Position numbers and translations under genes: made by a program. Below the pieces are notes generated by a model, which ran no database searches, had not been told where the DNA came from, and worked only from the letters and a program-made list of their open reading frames with translations. From positions 1 to 5,008 of the forward strand of contig JAUVVT010000204.1 in NCBI GenBank assembly GCA_030604505.1: a DNA stretch of 5,008 bases, given 5' to 3'. Below are positions 1 through 5,008 of this stretch, one piece after another (the stretch's first letter is position 1; every line of letters begins with the position of its first letter). This DNA is from a bacterium (GTDB lineage: Bacteria > SM23-31 > JAUVVT01).

Positions 1-9
1 AAAAAAATT

Positions 10-663
10 TTACTTATTTTCAGATATCATTTCCTTTTCTTTAATTTTGTAAGACAATGTCAAAAGTCCTTTTGATAAATGTTCATGCCTGAATGCAACA
101 TCCTCCGGAAGTTTGAGATTCGTAGGAGCAAAATCCCATATAGCTTTAACTTCATTTTTAACAAGTAAATCGGCTACATGCTGGCTAACTTTTGCTGGAA
201 CAGTGATAATTCCTATTGATATATTTTCTTTTTTCACAGTCTCATAAAGTTTATCAATATCTTGCACTTCAATTTCATTTATAATAAGTCCGATAACTTT
301 TGGGTTTATGTCGAAAATTCCTTTTACGATAAAATCCCTTTTTTCAAAATTTATATAATTGGCTAATGCCTGTCCAAGATGTCCTGCACCTATAATAGCC
401 ATATGGTGTGGAGATTCCAATCCAATGATATTATTCAGTTTATTTAATATTATGCTGACATTGTATTTATGACCCGCTTTTCCGAATCCTCCAAAATTAT
501 GAAAATCCTGTCTTAATTGTGAAGTTTTAATATTTAGTATTTCTGCCAGTTCTCTTGATGAAATCTCCTCTATTTCATTATTTTTTATATCCTGTAAACA
601 GCTCAGATAAAGAGGAAGTCTCTCTATAGTAGCATCCGAAATTATTTTTTTTGGATTTAACAT
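10..663 (-). CDS. rex: Redox-sensing transcriptional repressor Rex
   Basis: Rex is a cytoplasmic homodimeric repressor that senses the NADH/NAD+ ratio and leaves DNA when NADH binds, derepressing respiratory and fermentative genes. With the start at 663 the protein has 217 residues, close to the usual 210-215. Residues about 1-80 form the winged helix, with the family signature SQLRQDF at 48-54 and GGFGKAGHKY at 58-67. The Rossmann fold follows, with GAGHLG at 92-97, Asp118 at the end of strand 2 (FDINP), and WDFAP at 176-180. The C-terminal helix (about 191-207, FRHEHLSKGLLTLSYKI) corresponds to the domain-swapped helix of the family. The frame is open upstream to an ATG at 750, but those 29 residues are AT-rich low-complexity sequence unlike Rex, and a TTGACA/TATATT promoter lies inside them, so 663 is preferred. 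No Shine-Dalgarno is visible. It lies downstream of, and co-oriented with, the bc-type operon, but 342 bases away and with its own promoter. Family assignment is very secure. Confidence 0.96.
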   Translation of the reverse strand: MLNPKKIISDATIERLPLYLSCLQDIKNNEIEEISSRELAEILNIKTSQLRQDFHNFGGFGKAGHKYNVSIILNKLNNIIGLESPHHMAIIGAGHLGQALANYINFEKRDFIVKGIFDINPKVIGLIINEIEVQDIDKLYETVKKENISIGIITVPAKVSQHVADLLVKNEVKAIWDFAPTNLKLPEDVAFRHEHLSKGLLTLSYKIKEKEMISENK

Positions 664-668
664 AAATT

Positions 669-686
669 TTGTTAATATTTTAACAT
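669..686 (-). promoter_or_regulatory. Rex operator (ROP) in front of rex
   Basis: The 18-base stretch reads TTGTTAA, four bases TATT, then TTAACAT. The classical Rex operator consensus is TTGTTAA-N4-TTAACAA, so 13 of 14 defined positions match. It lies 5 bases before the rex start codon (661-663), just downstream of the -10 box, and covers the predicted transcription start near 681. A repressor bound here would block initiation, so negative autoregulation by Rex is inferred. The match was read by eye. Confidence 0.8.
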
Positions 687-687
687 T

Positions 688-716
688 AATATAAAATAAA
701 TTTTCATATTTGTCAA
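688..716 (-). promoter_or_regulatory. Promoter of rex
   Basis: On the minus strand TTGACA (716-711) is followed by a 17-base spacer and TATATT (693-688). The -35 box matches the sigma-70 consensus at 6/6, the -10 box at 5/6, and the spacing is ideal. The predicted start of transcription near 681 gives a leader of about 18 bases before the ATG at 663 and rules against the longer reading from 750. It lies immediately upstream of the Rex operator. If the organism is a true Bacteroidetes with its divergent sigma-70 preference, the assignment weakens. Confidence 0.7.
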
Positions 717-805
717 GTATAAATTTTATAATTTTTATATTTTTTATCATTCCTACATATTACATAATTATAAAAAAATTAATTTTTTTTATAATTTTAG
801 CAAAA

Positions 806-831
806 GATTTACTATTGAAAAACAGTAAATC
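806..831 (-). terminator. Candidate hairpin terminator between the bc operon and rex
   Basis: GATTTACT (806-813) and AGTAAATC (824-831) form a perfect 8-bp stem around a 10-base loop. Read on the minus strand the stem is followed by TTTTGC and then more A/T. It lies about 175 bases past the stop of the nonaheme cytochrome gene and upstream of the rex promoter, where a transcriptional boundary is expected. The stem is AT-rich and the T-run is short, so it may be only a weak terminator or chance. Confidence 0.35.
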
Positions 832-943
832 CTAACTTCATATTTTACAATTGTTATTATCTTTTAATTGAAAGGTTCAAGAAAAAAGTTAGACTTTTAA
901 TTGGACAATCTTTAAAACTTTTATGGTGTGCTTAAAGGTGGGC

Positions 944-977
944 TATTTATTTTTAATATATTTTTTTAAAATAAATA
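944..977 (-). terminator. AT-only inverted repeat just downstream of the nonaheme cytochrome gene
   Basis: TATTTATTTT (944-953) and AAAATAAATA (968-977) are exact 10-base complements separated by 14 A/T bases. The structure starts 28 bases after the stop codon of the minus-strand operon. Its place suits mRNA 3'-end formation, but a stem of A-T pairs only is weak and the surrounding DNA is so A/T-rich that such repeats can arise by chance. Confidence 0.25.
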
Positions 978-1005
978 CACTATCCGTCCATAATCGATAA
1001 ATAAT

Positions 1006-2286
1006 TTATTTTGTTCTTCTTCTATCAATATCTTTAATTTTTAAATATAGGGCAGTGCCTGCAATGAAAATAAAGAAAAGTGAGATTACCAATCCTACTC
1101 TTCTTATTTGATATTCTTTTAAAGCGTCATTTGCCATTTCCCGCACATCGAGGGCAAGTTTTGTCCCTTCTCCCGTAATTTGTTTCACATTTTCAAGAGA
1201 AAAACTATGAACCATACTTCTTGCTTTTAACAGTTCCGTGTCAACATTATTTAACTGATATTTTATTTCAGCAACATGCATACCCTTCCTTTCCGCTTCT
1301 TCAGACAATATTTGGCAGTTATCCCGCAGTGCAGAAAAATTTTCAATACTATTTTTAATCTCAACAGCATCTGCGCTCCCAACTTCACCTTCTGCATGAC
1401 AAATTCCACAGACAGATTGTTCTCCAATTCCAAGTGATTCTTTGGTAAGTTTTTGTATTAAATGATTGTTATGGCAAGTTGTACACTCCGGAAAATCAAA
1501 TTCTTCAAAATATTTTTTATGAGTACTATTTAAAAATAGCTGGCTATTTCCAGGATGACATACACCACAGACATTATGTACAGACTCGATACCCGGTGGA
1601 GCTGCTCCGTGATTCCCATGACAGTCATTGCATGCCGGTGCACTTAAATCCCCTTCTTCTAACAGATATTCTCCATGAATACTTTCTTTATATTTTTCTA
1701 ACTGATCCGTTGGGATCGCATATCCTTTCATATATTCAGCGTCTGAGTGACATATACTGCAGGTCTCCGGAATTTGTGCAACAAAAACGGTAGATGCAGG
1801 GTCTGTTTTTCTCTTCACACCATGAGCTTTATGACAACTTACACAGTTGGCTACTTTATTGTCTCCTGTTGCCAGTAATTTACCATGTTGACTTGTTAAA
1901 TAATTTTCATATTGGTCTACTCTTATATTGGGATTAAATTTCTTCATATATTCAAAATCAGAATGGCATCTCGCACAGAATTCTGGCACTTCATTATGTT
2001 TTGGAGGCTTTTTATACCCTTTTTTAGGGTCCATGGCAAGCTCCTGGTCTTCACTTGCATCTATCTCCGGGTCTCCTCCATGACAGTCTGAACATAATAC
2101 ACCGCTGCTATTATGTATATCATTTTTGAATTCAATGCTTGGTGATGTCTCTTCTTCTTCAAATTCACTGTGGCATTCTATACAGTTATTCCGTTTTTCC
2201 TGGGAATATAAAGCTGTTGAGGAAAAAAGAAAAATTATTAAAAATGGAATGTAAATATTATTGAAATGTCTATTAATACTTTTCAT
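1006..2286 (-). CDS. Membrane-anchored nonaheme cytochrome c of the Rieske/cytochrome b operon
   Basis: A 426-residue exported electron-transfer protein. Residues 1 to about 28 form a Sec signal peptide (hydrophobic core near 11-26). Nine CXXCH haem c motifs begin at Cys35, 65, 104, 148, 176, 219, 240, 268 and 293. Between residues 40 and 297 there are exactly nine further histidines (58, 97, 134, 155, 204, 226, 237, 256, 275), enough for bis-His ligation of all haems. Residues 101-156 and 173-227 are two copies of a diheme module. Residues about 300-395 carry no haem and look strongly helical; 397-415 form a transmembrane helix ending in a basic tail (KIKDIDRRRTK), so the haem domain should face the periplasm. 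The gene starts 15 bases after the cytochrome b stop and no c1 or f gene is present, so it is inferred to accept electrons from the Rieske protein. The multiheme c identity is certain; the role in the complex is inference. Confidence 0.93.
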   Translation of the reverse strand: MKSINRHFNNIYIPFLIIFLFSSTALYSQEKRNNCIECHSEFEEEETSPSIEFKNDIHNSSGVLCSDCHGGDPEIDASEDQELAMDPKKGYKKPPKHNEVPEFCARCHSDFEYMKKFNPNIRVDQYENYLTSQHGKLLATGDNKVANCVSCHKAHGVKRKTDPASTVFVAQIPETCSICHSDAEYMKGYAIPTDQLEKYKESIHGEYLLEEGDLSAPACNDCHGNHGAAPPGIESVHNVCGVCHPGNSQLFLNSTHKKYFEEFDFPECTTCHNNHLIQKLTKESLGIGEQSVCGICHAEGEVGSADAVEIKNSIENFSALRDNCQILSEEAERKGMHVAEIKYQLNNVDTELLKARSMVHSFSLENVKQITGEGTKLALDVREMANDALKEYQIRRVGLVISLFFIFIAGTALYLKIKDIDRRRTK

Positions 2287-2301
2287 AAGACTATTCGAAC
2301 A

Positions 2302-3375
2302 TCATTTAAAGACAAAATATGAAAGTAAAGTAATTATCCCCACATATAAAATAGCAAAAATACCTATAATTGAAAATATTGGGCTTTTCATTTCTTTTTT
2401 AGATTTAAAATCGAGAAATGGAACTAAAATCCAGAAGATACCAACCACCGCAAAAATAAAAGTCGCAACTAATTCACCGTCAAATATTAATATTTTTGCC
2501 GGAAAGAATTTTAATGTTTGAAACATAAATAAGAAATACCATTCTGGCTTGATGCCTTCCGGAGCAGGTGAAAATGGGTCCGCTTTCTGACCCAATTCCC
2601 ATGGAAAGACAGCAGCAAGAATTGCAAGGATTCCGATAGCAAATAGCCATCCCAAAAAGTCCCTTAAAAAAAAGTCCGGGAAAAATAACATCTCCCTTTT
2701 GACCTCTTTCAAACCAACTGGTTTACTCATTCCCTGGCGCTGTACCATTAATAAATGTATAGCTAAAATAATAAGCACCGCTCCCGGAAGGACTGCGACA
2801 TGAAATCCGAATAATCTTGTAAGGGTTGCTCCAGTAACGTCTTCTCCACCTCTTAAGAATCTAACAATGAATTCTCCCACAAAAGGAATGACTCCTGCTA
2901 TGTCGGTGCCGACCTTTGTGGCAAAAAAAGATAACTCATTCCATGGAAGTAAATAACCGGTAAATCCAAAAGCAAGAGATATATACATTAATAGAACACC
3001 TGTAACCCAGGTCAGTTCACGCGGGGACCTGTAAGATTTTAACAATAAAACACTAAACATGTGTATAAAAACAAACAGAACCATTAGGTTTGCCGACCAA
3101 CTGTGAATAGAGCGGATTAGCCATCCATAGTGCACCTGGGTCATTATGAATTGAACACTTTCAAATGCCCCTTCTGCAGTAGGCCGGTAATAGAGAAGAA
3201 GTAAAATTCCGGTTATGACCTGAATGATAAAAAATAGAAGGGTTATCCCTCCCATATAATACCAGATGGTGTGTTTGTAAATCGGAACCTTCTTTTCTGC
3301 AAGAAATCGTATTACTACTTTTATATTATATCTTTTGTCAAGCCAATCAAAGATATTGGTGATGTAAGTTCTCAT
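2302..3375 (-). CDS. petB: Cytochrome b of a Rieske/cytochrome b complex (b6 and subunit IV in one chain)
   Basis: The integral-membrane, quinol-oxidising core subunit: it bifurcates electrons between the Rieske cluster and two haems b. The 357 residues give seven hydrophobic helices (about 37-62, 86-112, 120-142, 191-211, 238-258, 300-321, 333-356), i.e. the four of cytochrome b6 plus the three of subunit IV, without the eighth helix of mitochondrial cytochrome b. Haem ligands are His91/His105 (13 residues between) and His192/His207 (14 between, the b6-type spacing). The Qo motif PEWY is at 277-280. The N-terminal third closely resembles cytochrome b6 (GGITL, YYRPT, GWLIRS, PRELTWVTGV). Tyr40 lies where cytochrome b6 has Cys35, the covalent attachment point of haem ci, and the protein has no cysteine at all. 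The start is one base after the Rieske stop, so the two are co-transcribed. qcrB would be an equally fair symbol. Confidence 0.95.
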   Translation of the reverse strand: MRTYITNIFDWLDKRYNIKVVIRFLAEKKVPIYKHTIWYYMGGITLLFFIIQVITGILLLLYYRPTAEGAFESVQFIMTQVHYGWLIRSIHSWSANLMVLFVFIHMFSVLLLKSYRSPRELTWVTGVLLMYISLAFGFTGYLLPWNELSFFATKVGTDIAGVIPFVGEFIVRFLRGGEDVTGATLTRLFGFHVAVLPGAVLIILAIHLLMVQRQGMSKPVGLKEVKREMLFFPDFFLRDFLGWLFAIGILAILAAVFPWELGQKADPFSPAPEGIKPEWYFLFMFQTLKFFPAKILIFDGELVATFIFAVVGIFWILVPFLDFKSKKEMKSPIFSIIGIFAILYVGIITLLSYFVFK

Positions 3376-3376
3376 A

Positions 3377-3820
3377 TTATGTAATTTTTGAAACCATTAT
3401 ATCATCATCTTTAATAATAACATCTAAATTTTCCAAAGGTCTTGGGGGCGGACCGGATACATTGTTCCCATTAACGTCATAATATCCATTGTGACAGGCA
3501 CACCAGATGCTTTCAGAATCATCTCGGAATTGAACAATGCAGTCAAGATGCGAACACGTTGCCATAAATGCTCTGTATTCACCCTGTTTCGTATAAATAA
3601 GAAGCCCGGGTTTTCTACCGAATTTGAATATCTTACCGGAATTTAAATGCATCTCGCCAACCTTACCAGCAGATACTGCCATAGGTTCTGCTTCAGTCGA
3701 TTTCGGAGGGAGCATGAATCTCACTATTGGATATATAACAGAACTTGCAACAAGAGTAAAACCACCACCCAATAGGTAATTAATAAAATTCCTTCTCGAT
3801 TTGTTTTTCTCTTCCATCAT
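3377..3820 (-). CDS. petC: Rieske [2Fe-2S] iron-sulfur protein
   Basis: The high-potential subunit of the complex: it takes the first electron from quinol at the Qo site and hands it to a cytochrome c. From the start at 3820 it has 147 residues. SRRNFI at 8-13 is a twin-arginine (Tat) motif before a membrane segment (about 15-37) that anchors the protein. Cluster binding loops are CSHLDC (89-94) and CACHNG (107-112): Cys89, His91, Cys107 and His110 bind iron, and Cys94 and Cys109 should form the disulfide. The proline loop is GPPPRPL (123-129), as in bacterial b6-type Rieske proteins. The serine after CxCHG in high-potential homologues is Gly112 here, while the tyrosine two residues further is kept (Tyr114). 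The frame is open to an ATG at 3883, but that would put 21 odd hydrophobic residues before the Tat signal; 3820, or 3817 next to it, is preferred. First gene of the operon; no Shine-Dalgarno is visible. Confidence 0.94.
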   Translation of the reverse strand: MMEEKNKSRRNFINYLLGGGFTLVASSVIYPIVRFMLPPKSTEAEPMAVSAGKVGEMHLNSGKIFKFGRKPGLLIYTKQGEYRAFMATCSHLDCIVQFRDDSESIWCACHNGYYDVNGNNVSGPPPRPLENLDVIIKDDDIMVSKIT

Positions 3821-3984
3821 TATATTTTTAATTAATAAATATAAAACTTCTATGGGATTAATATAAATTCTGATAAACTGCAAATATTTGTCAAAACATC
3901 TCGATCAAACGAAAAATTCCGATTGATTACAATATGCAAATTTAAAAAAACTTAATTAGGGTTGTAAAATTAATTTTTTATTGC

Positions 3985-4002
3985 AAACAATATAATTTGT
4001 TT
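3985..4002. promoter_or_regulatory. Inverted repeat over the operon -10 box, possible operator
   Basis: AAACAA (3985-3990) and TTGTTT (3997-4002) are exact 6-base inverted arms around six bases TATAAT. It overlaps the candidate -10 box of the minus-strand operon, a typical operator position. The arms point the opposite way from a Rex operator (TTGT...ACAA), so a different regulator, or chance in A/T-rich DNA, must be considered. Confidence 0.25.
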
Positions 4003-4016
4003 TAAAAAAAAGTCAA
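3989..4016 (-). promoter_or_regulatory. Candidate promoter of the Rieske-cytochrome b-nonaheme operon
   Basis: On the minus strand TTGACT (4016-4011), a 16-base spacer and TATATT (3994-3989) form a plausible sigma-70 promoter, with a leader of about 160 bases before the Rieske start at 3820. A second TTGACA at 3894-3889 has no good -10 box at 17 bases. The surrounding DNA is very A/T-rich, so chance matches are likely. Confidence 0.35.
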
Positions 4017-4160
4017 GATAAATAAAATGTATAAATTATAAAAAATATTTTAAGCTTTGTATTTATATTATCACAAACACACTTTTTCCTTTTCACAAAA
4101 TCAATAAATATAATATATATCATTGTGATTCCGAGTAATAAGGAAGACGTGATTTCTTAA

Positions 4161-4176
4161 TCCCGAAAACTCGGGA
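4161..4176. repeat. Stem-loop within a CATTCCGAG-like intergenic element
   Basis: TCCCGA (4161-4166) and TCGGGA (4171-4176) form a perfect 6-bp stem with an AAAC loop. Together with GTGATTCCGAG at 4125-4135 and TGATTTCTTAA just before the stem, it resembles the short dispersed intergenic sequences (CATTCCGAG ... GGAATCT, with a TCCCGA/TCGGGA pair) that I associate with Bacteroidota/Chlorobi genomes. It is noticeably richer in G and C than its surroundings. No T-run follows on the plus strand, so it is not an obvious terminator. One copy only is visible here, so its repeat nature is inferred. Confidence 0.4.
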
Positions 4177-4236
4177 CAATATCCTTCAAAAATCTAAATA
4201 TTAATCATAATCATTTGTACTAATATAAATTTTTTG

Positions 4237-4265
4237 TTGACATTTATTATATTGATATTTAATTT
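4237..4265 (+). promoter_or_regulatory. Candidate promoter of the plus-strand multiheme cytochrome gene
   Basis: TTGACA (4237-4242) matches the -35 consensus fully; at 17 bases distance lies TAATTT (4260-4265), a poor -10 match. Transcription would start near 4272, leaving about 70 bases before the ATG at 4342. The -10 box is uncertain because the whole stretch is A/T. Confidence 0.3.
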
Positions 4266-4341
4266 ATTATAATTTATATTACTTTTATAATTTATATAAT
4301 CTTCATTCGAAAAGCTCAAAATCTTATTCCGATAAAAAAGT

Positions 4342-5008
4342 ATGTTAAACTTCCGATTTAATCCAAAATTAAAAATACCGGGCTGGAGTTCAATTCCTTT
4401 ACCGGACCAAGTGAAACGCCTGCTTATAATTTTTATTATTTTAGTATTTGGGCTCTTTGTTGCTCGGAGTTACCTGGTGCCCCCTACATTTTATGAAACT
4501 GGTAACTACCGGGCAGCTGCCGTAGATTCTATAATAGCTCTTCCAATCCATTATGCCGGGCAGGAGGTTTGCTCAGAATGTCACGATGAACAAGCAGAAT
4601 TAAAACAAACATCATACCATAAAAATGTTGCCTGTGAAGTATGCCATGGACCGGGTGCGAATCATATTGAAGACCCCACTGAAATCACACTTTCGGCTCC
4701 CAGACAGCGAGGTTTATGTCCCCTCTGTCATACATATAATGCATCAAGACCAACGGGATTCCCCCAAATTGACCCTATTATTCATAATCCTTTAGAACCC
4801 TGTATGTCCTGCCACGAACCTCATAATCCCAAACCTCCGCAAACCCCTGAGGAGTGTGGGGCATGTCACGGGGAGATTGCACGAACAAAAGCCGTCTCAC
4901 ACCATGCCGCTCTCGAATGTACCAAGTGTCACACTGCACCTGAAGAACATAAAAATACTCCCATATCATTTCGTCCCAGTAAACCGTTAGAAAGAGCTTT
5001 TTGTGGTG
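4342..5008 (+). CDS. Membrane-anchored multiheme cytochrome c, N-terminal part (cut by window end)
   Basis: The first 222 codons of a multiheme cytochrome c that runs off the window. An in-frame TAA at 4333-4335 makes the ATG at 4342 the first possible ATG start. After a short polar N-terminus, residues about 26-46 (RLLIIFIILVFGLFVARSYL) form an uncleaved signal anchor, placing the rest in the periplasm. Six complete CXXCH motifs begin at Cys77, 98, 126, 154, 172 and 193; the last visible residues, Cys221-Gly222, probably open a seventh. Extra histidines (for example 93, 108, 148, 161, 187, 188, 203) could serve as distal ligands. Residues 75-108 and 170-203 are a gapless internal repeat. It is divergent to the Rieske operon, suggesting a linked role as acceptor or reductase, but no catalytic signature is visible and I cannot name the family. 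Being larger than five haems argues against ActA of alternative complex III. Confidence 0.88.
   Translation, partial: MLNFRFNPKLKIPGWSSIPLPDQVKRLLIIFIILVFGLFVARSYLVPPTFYETGNYRAAAVDSIIALPIHYAGQEVCSECHDEQAELKQTSYHKNVACEVCHGPGANHIEDPTEITLSAPRQRGLCPLCHTYNASRPTGFPQIDPIIHNPLEPCMSCHEPHNPKPPQTPEECGACHGEIARTKAVSHHAALECTKCHTAPEEHKNTPISFRPSKPLERAFCG

Larger units (their letters stand above)
664..1005. other. Gene-free region between nonaheme cytochrome gene and rex
   Basis: These 342 bases contain the rex operator and promoter at the left end, two candidate hairpins (806-831 and 944-977), and a direct repeat of CTTTTAATTG at 861-870 and 894-903. The first 87 bases are an open extension of the rex frame but are judged non-coding. 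No RNA gene or other convincing reading frame was seen on either strand. Confidence 0.7.
3821..4341. other. Divergent intergenic region between Rieske operon and multiheme cytochrome gene
   Basis: These 521 bases separate the two divergent transcription units and should hold both promoters. Seen here are the candidate minus promoter with an inverted repeat (3985-4016), an imperfect palindrome TTTGT...ACAAA at 4056-4077, the GC-richer stem-loop element around 4125-4176, and the candidate plus promoter (4237-4265). The rest is A/T-rich sequence with no convincing reading frame and no RNA gene that I recognise. Confidence 0.65.

Noticed and set aside
664..750. 29-codon upstream extension of rex to an ATG at 750
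   Set aside because: The residues are A/T-biased and unlike any Rex N-terminus, and the stretch contains a near-consensus promoter and Rex operator, so translation should begin at 663.
1479..1793. 104-codon open frame on the plus strand
   Set aside because: It lies wholly antisense to the nonaheme cytochrome gene; the translation has no recognisable features and reflects the complement of CXXCH-rich coding sequence.
2261..2521. 86-codon open frame on the plus strand
   Set aside because: It is antisense to the 3' end of cytochrome b and the start of the nonaheme gene, both secure by conserved motifs.
3821..3883. 21-codon upstream extension of the Rieske gene to an ATG at 3883
   Set aside because: It would bury the Tat motif behind an extra hydrophobic stretch; the Met-Met at 3820/3817 directly precedes a normal Tat signal.
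3917..3935. FNR-like half site TTGAT near GATTGATTACAATATG
   Set aside because: Only one half matches TTGAT-N4-ATCAA; the second half does not, and such half sites are frequent in A/T-rich DNA.
4056..4077. Possible Rex operator TTTGT...ATCACAAA in the divergent region
   Set aside because: The TTGT and ACAA ends are 12 bases apart instead of 10 and the inner positions match poorly, so it does not fit the fixed 18-base geometry.
4778..4969. 63-codon open frame on the minus strand
   Set aside because: It is antisense to the multiheme cytochrome at 4342-5008, whose regular CXXCH motifs show the real coding frame.
4342..5008. Identity as ActA of alternative complex III
   Set aside because: ActA is a pentaheme protein of about this length; six complete motifs plus a probable seventh are already visible here, and no other Act subunit is present in the window.

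Overview
This AT-rich window looks like a piece of a low-GC, menaquinone-type respiring bacterium. The likely neighbourhood is Ignavibacteria/Bacteroidota or a related deep lineage. That placement is inferred from A/T-dominated intergenic DNA, the absence of Shine-Dalgarno sequences before the genes, a Rieske/cytochrome b pair of b6 type, abundant multiheme cytochromes c, and a degenerate CATTCCGAG-like intergenic element. No rRNA, tRNA, CRISPR or transposase gene was seen.

Layout. (1) Positions 10-663, minus strand: the NADH/NAD+-sensing repressor Rex. It has a near-consensus promoter, and a near-perfect Rex operator lies between that promoter and the start codon, which points to autoregulation. 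(2) Positions 664-1005: gene-free DNA holding the rex control region, two AT-rich hairpins that may end the upstream operon, and a 10-bp direct repeat. (3) Positions 1006-3820, minus strand: a compact three-gene operon read as Rieske protein, then 7-helix cytochrome b (b6 and subunit IV in one chain), then a nonaheme cytochrome c with a C-terminal membrane anchor. (4) Positions 3821-4341: a 521-base divergent intergenic region with candidate promoters in both directions, an inverted repeat over one -10 box and a GC-richer stem-loop. (5) Positions 4342-5008, plus strand: the N-terminal part of a second, membrane-anchored multiheme cytochrome c with six complete haem motifs, cut by the window edge.

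How the parts fit. The operon encodes a quinol-oxidising Rieske/cytochrome b complex with no cytochrome c1 or f; the nonaheme protein most likely takes that place and passes electrons to periplasmic carriers. The divergent multiheme cytochrome may be a partner or a downstream acceptor or reductase. Rex beside the operon suggests redox control, but the only convincing Rex operator seen lies in front of rex itself. Unusual points are a cytochrome b with no cysteine (so no covalent haem ci of the cytochrome b6 kind), a Rieske cluster loop lacking the potential-raising serine together with a PEWY Qo motif, and tandem diheme modules in both multiheme proteins.
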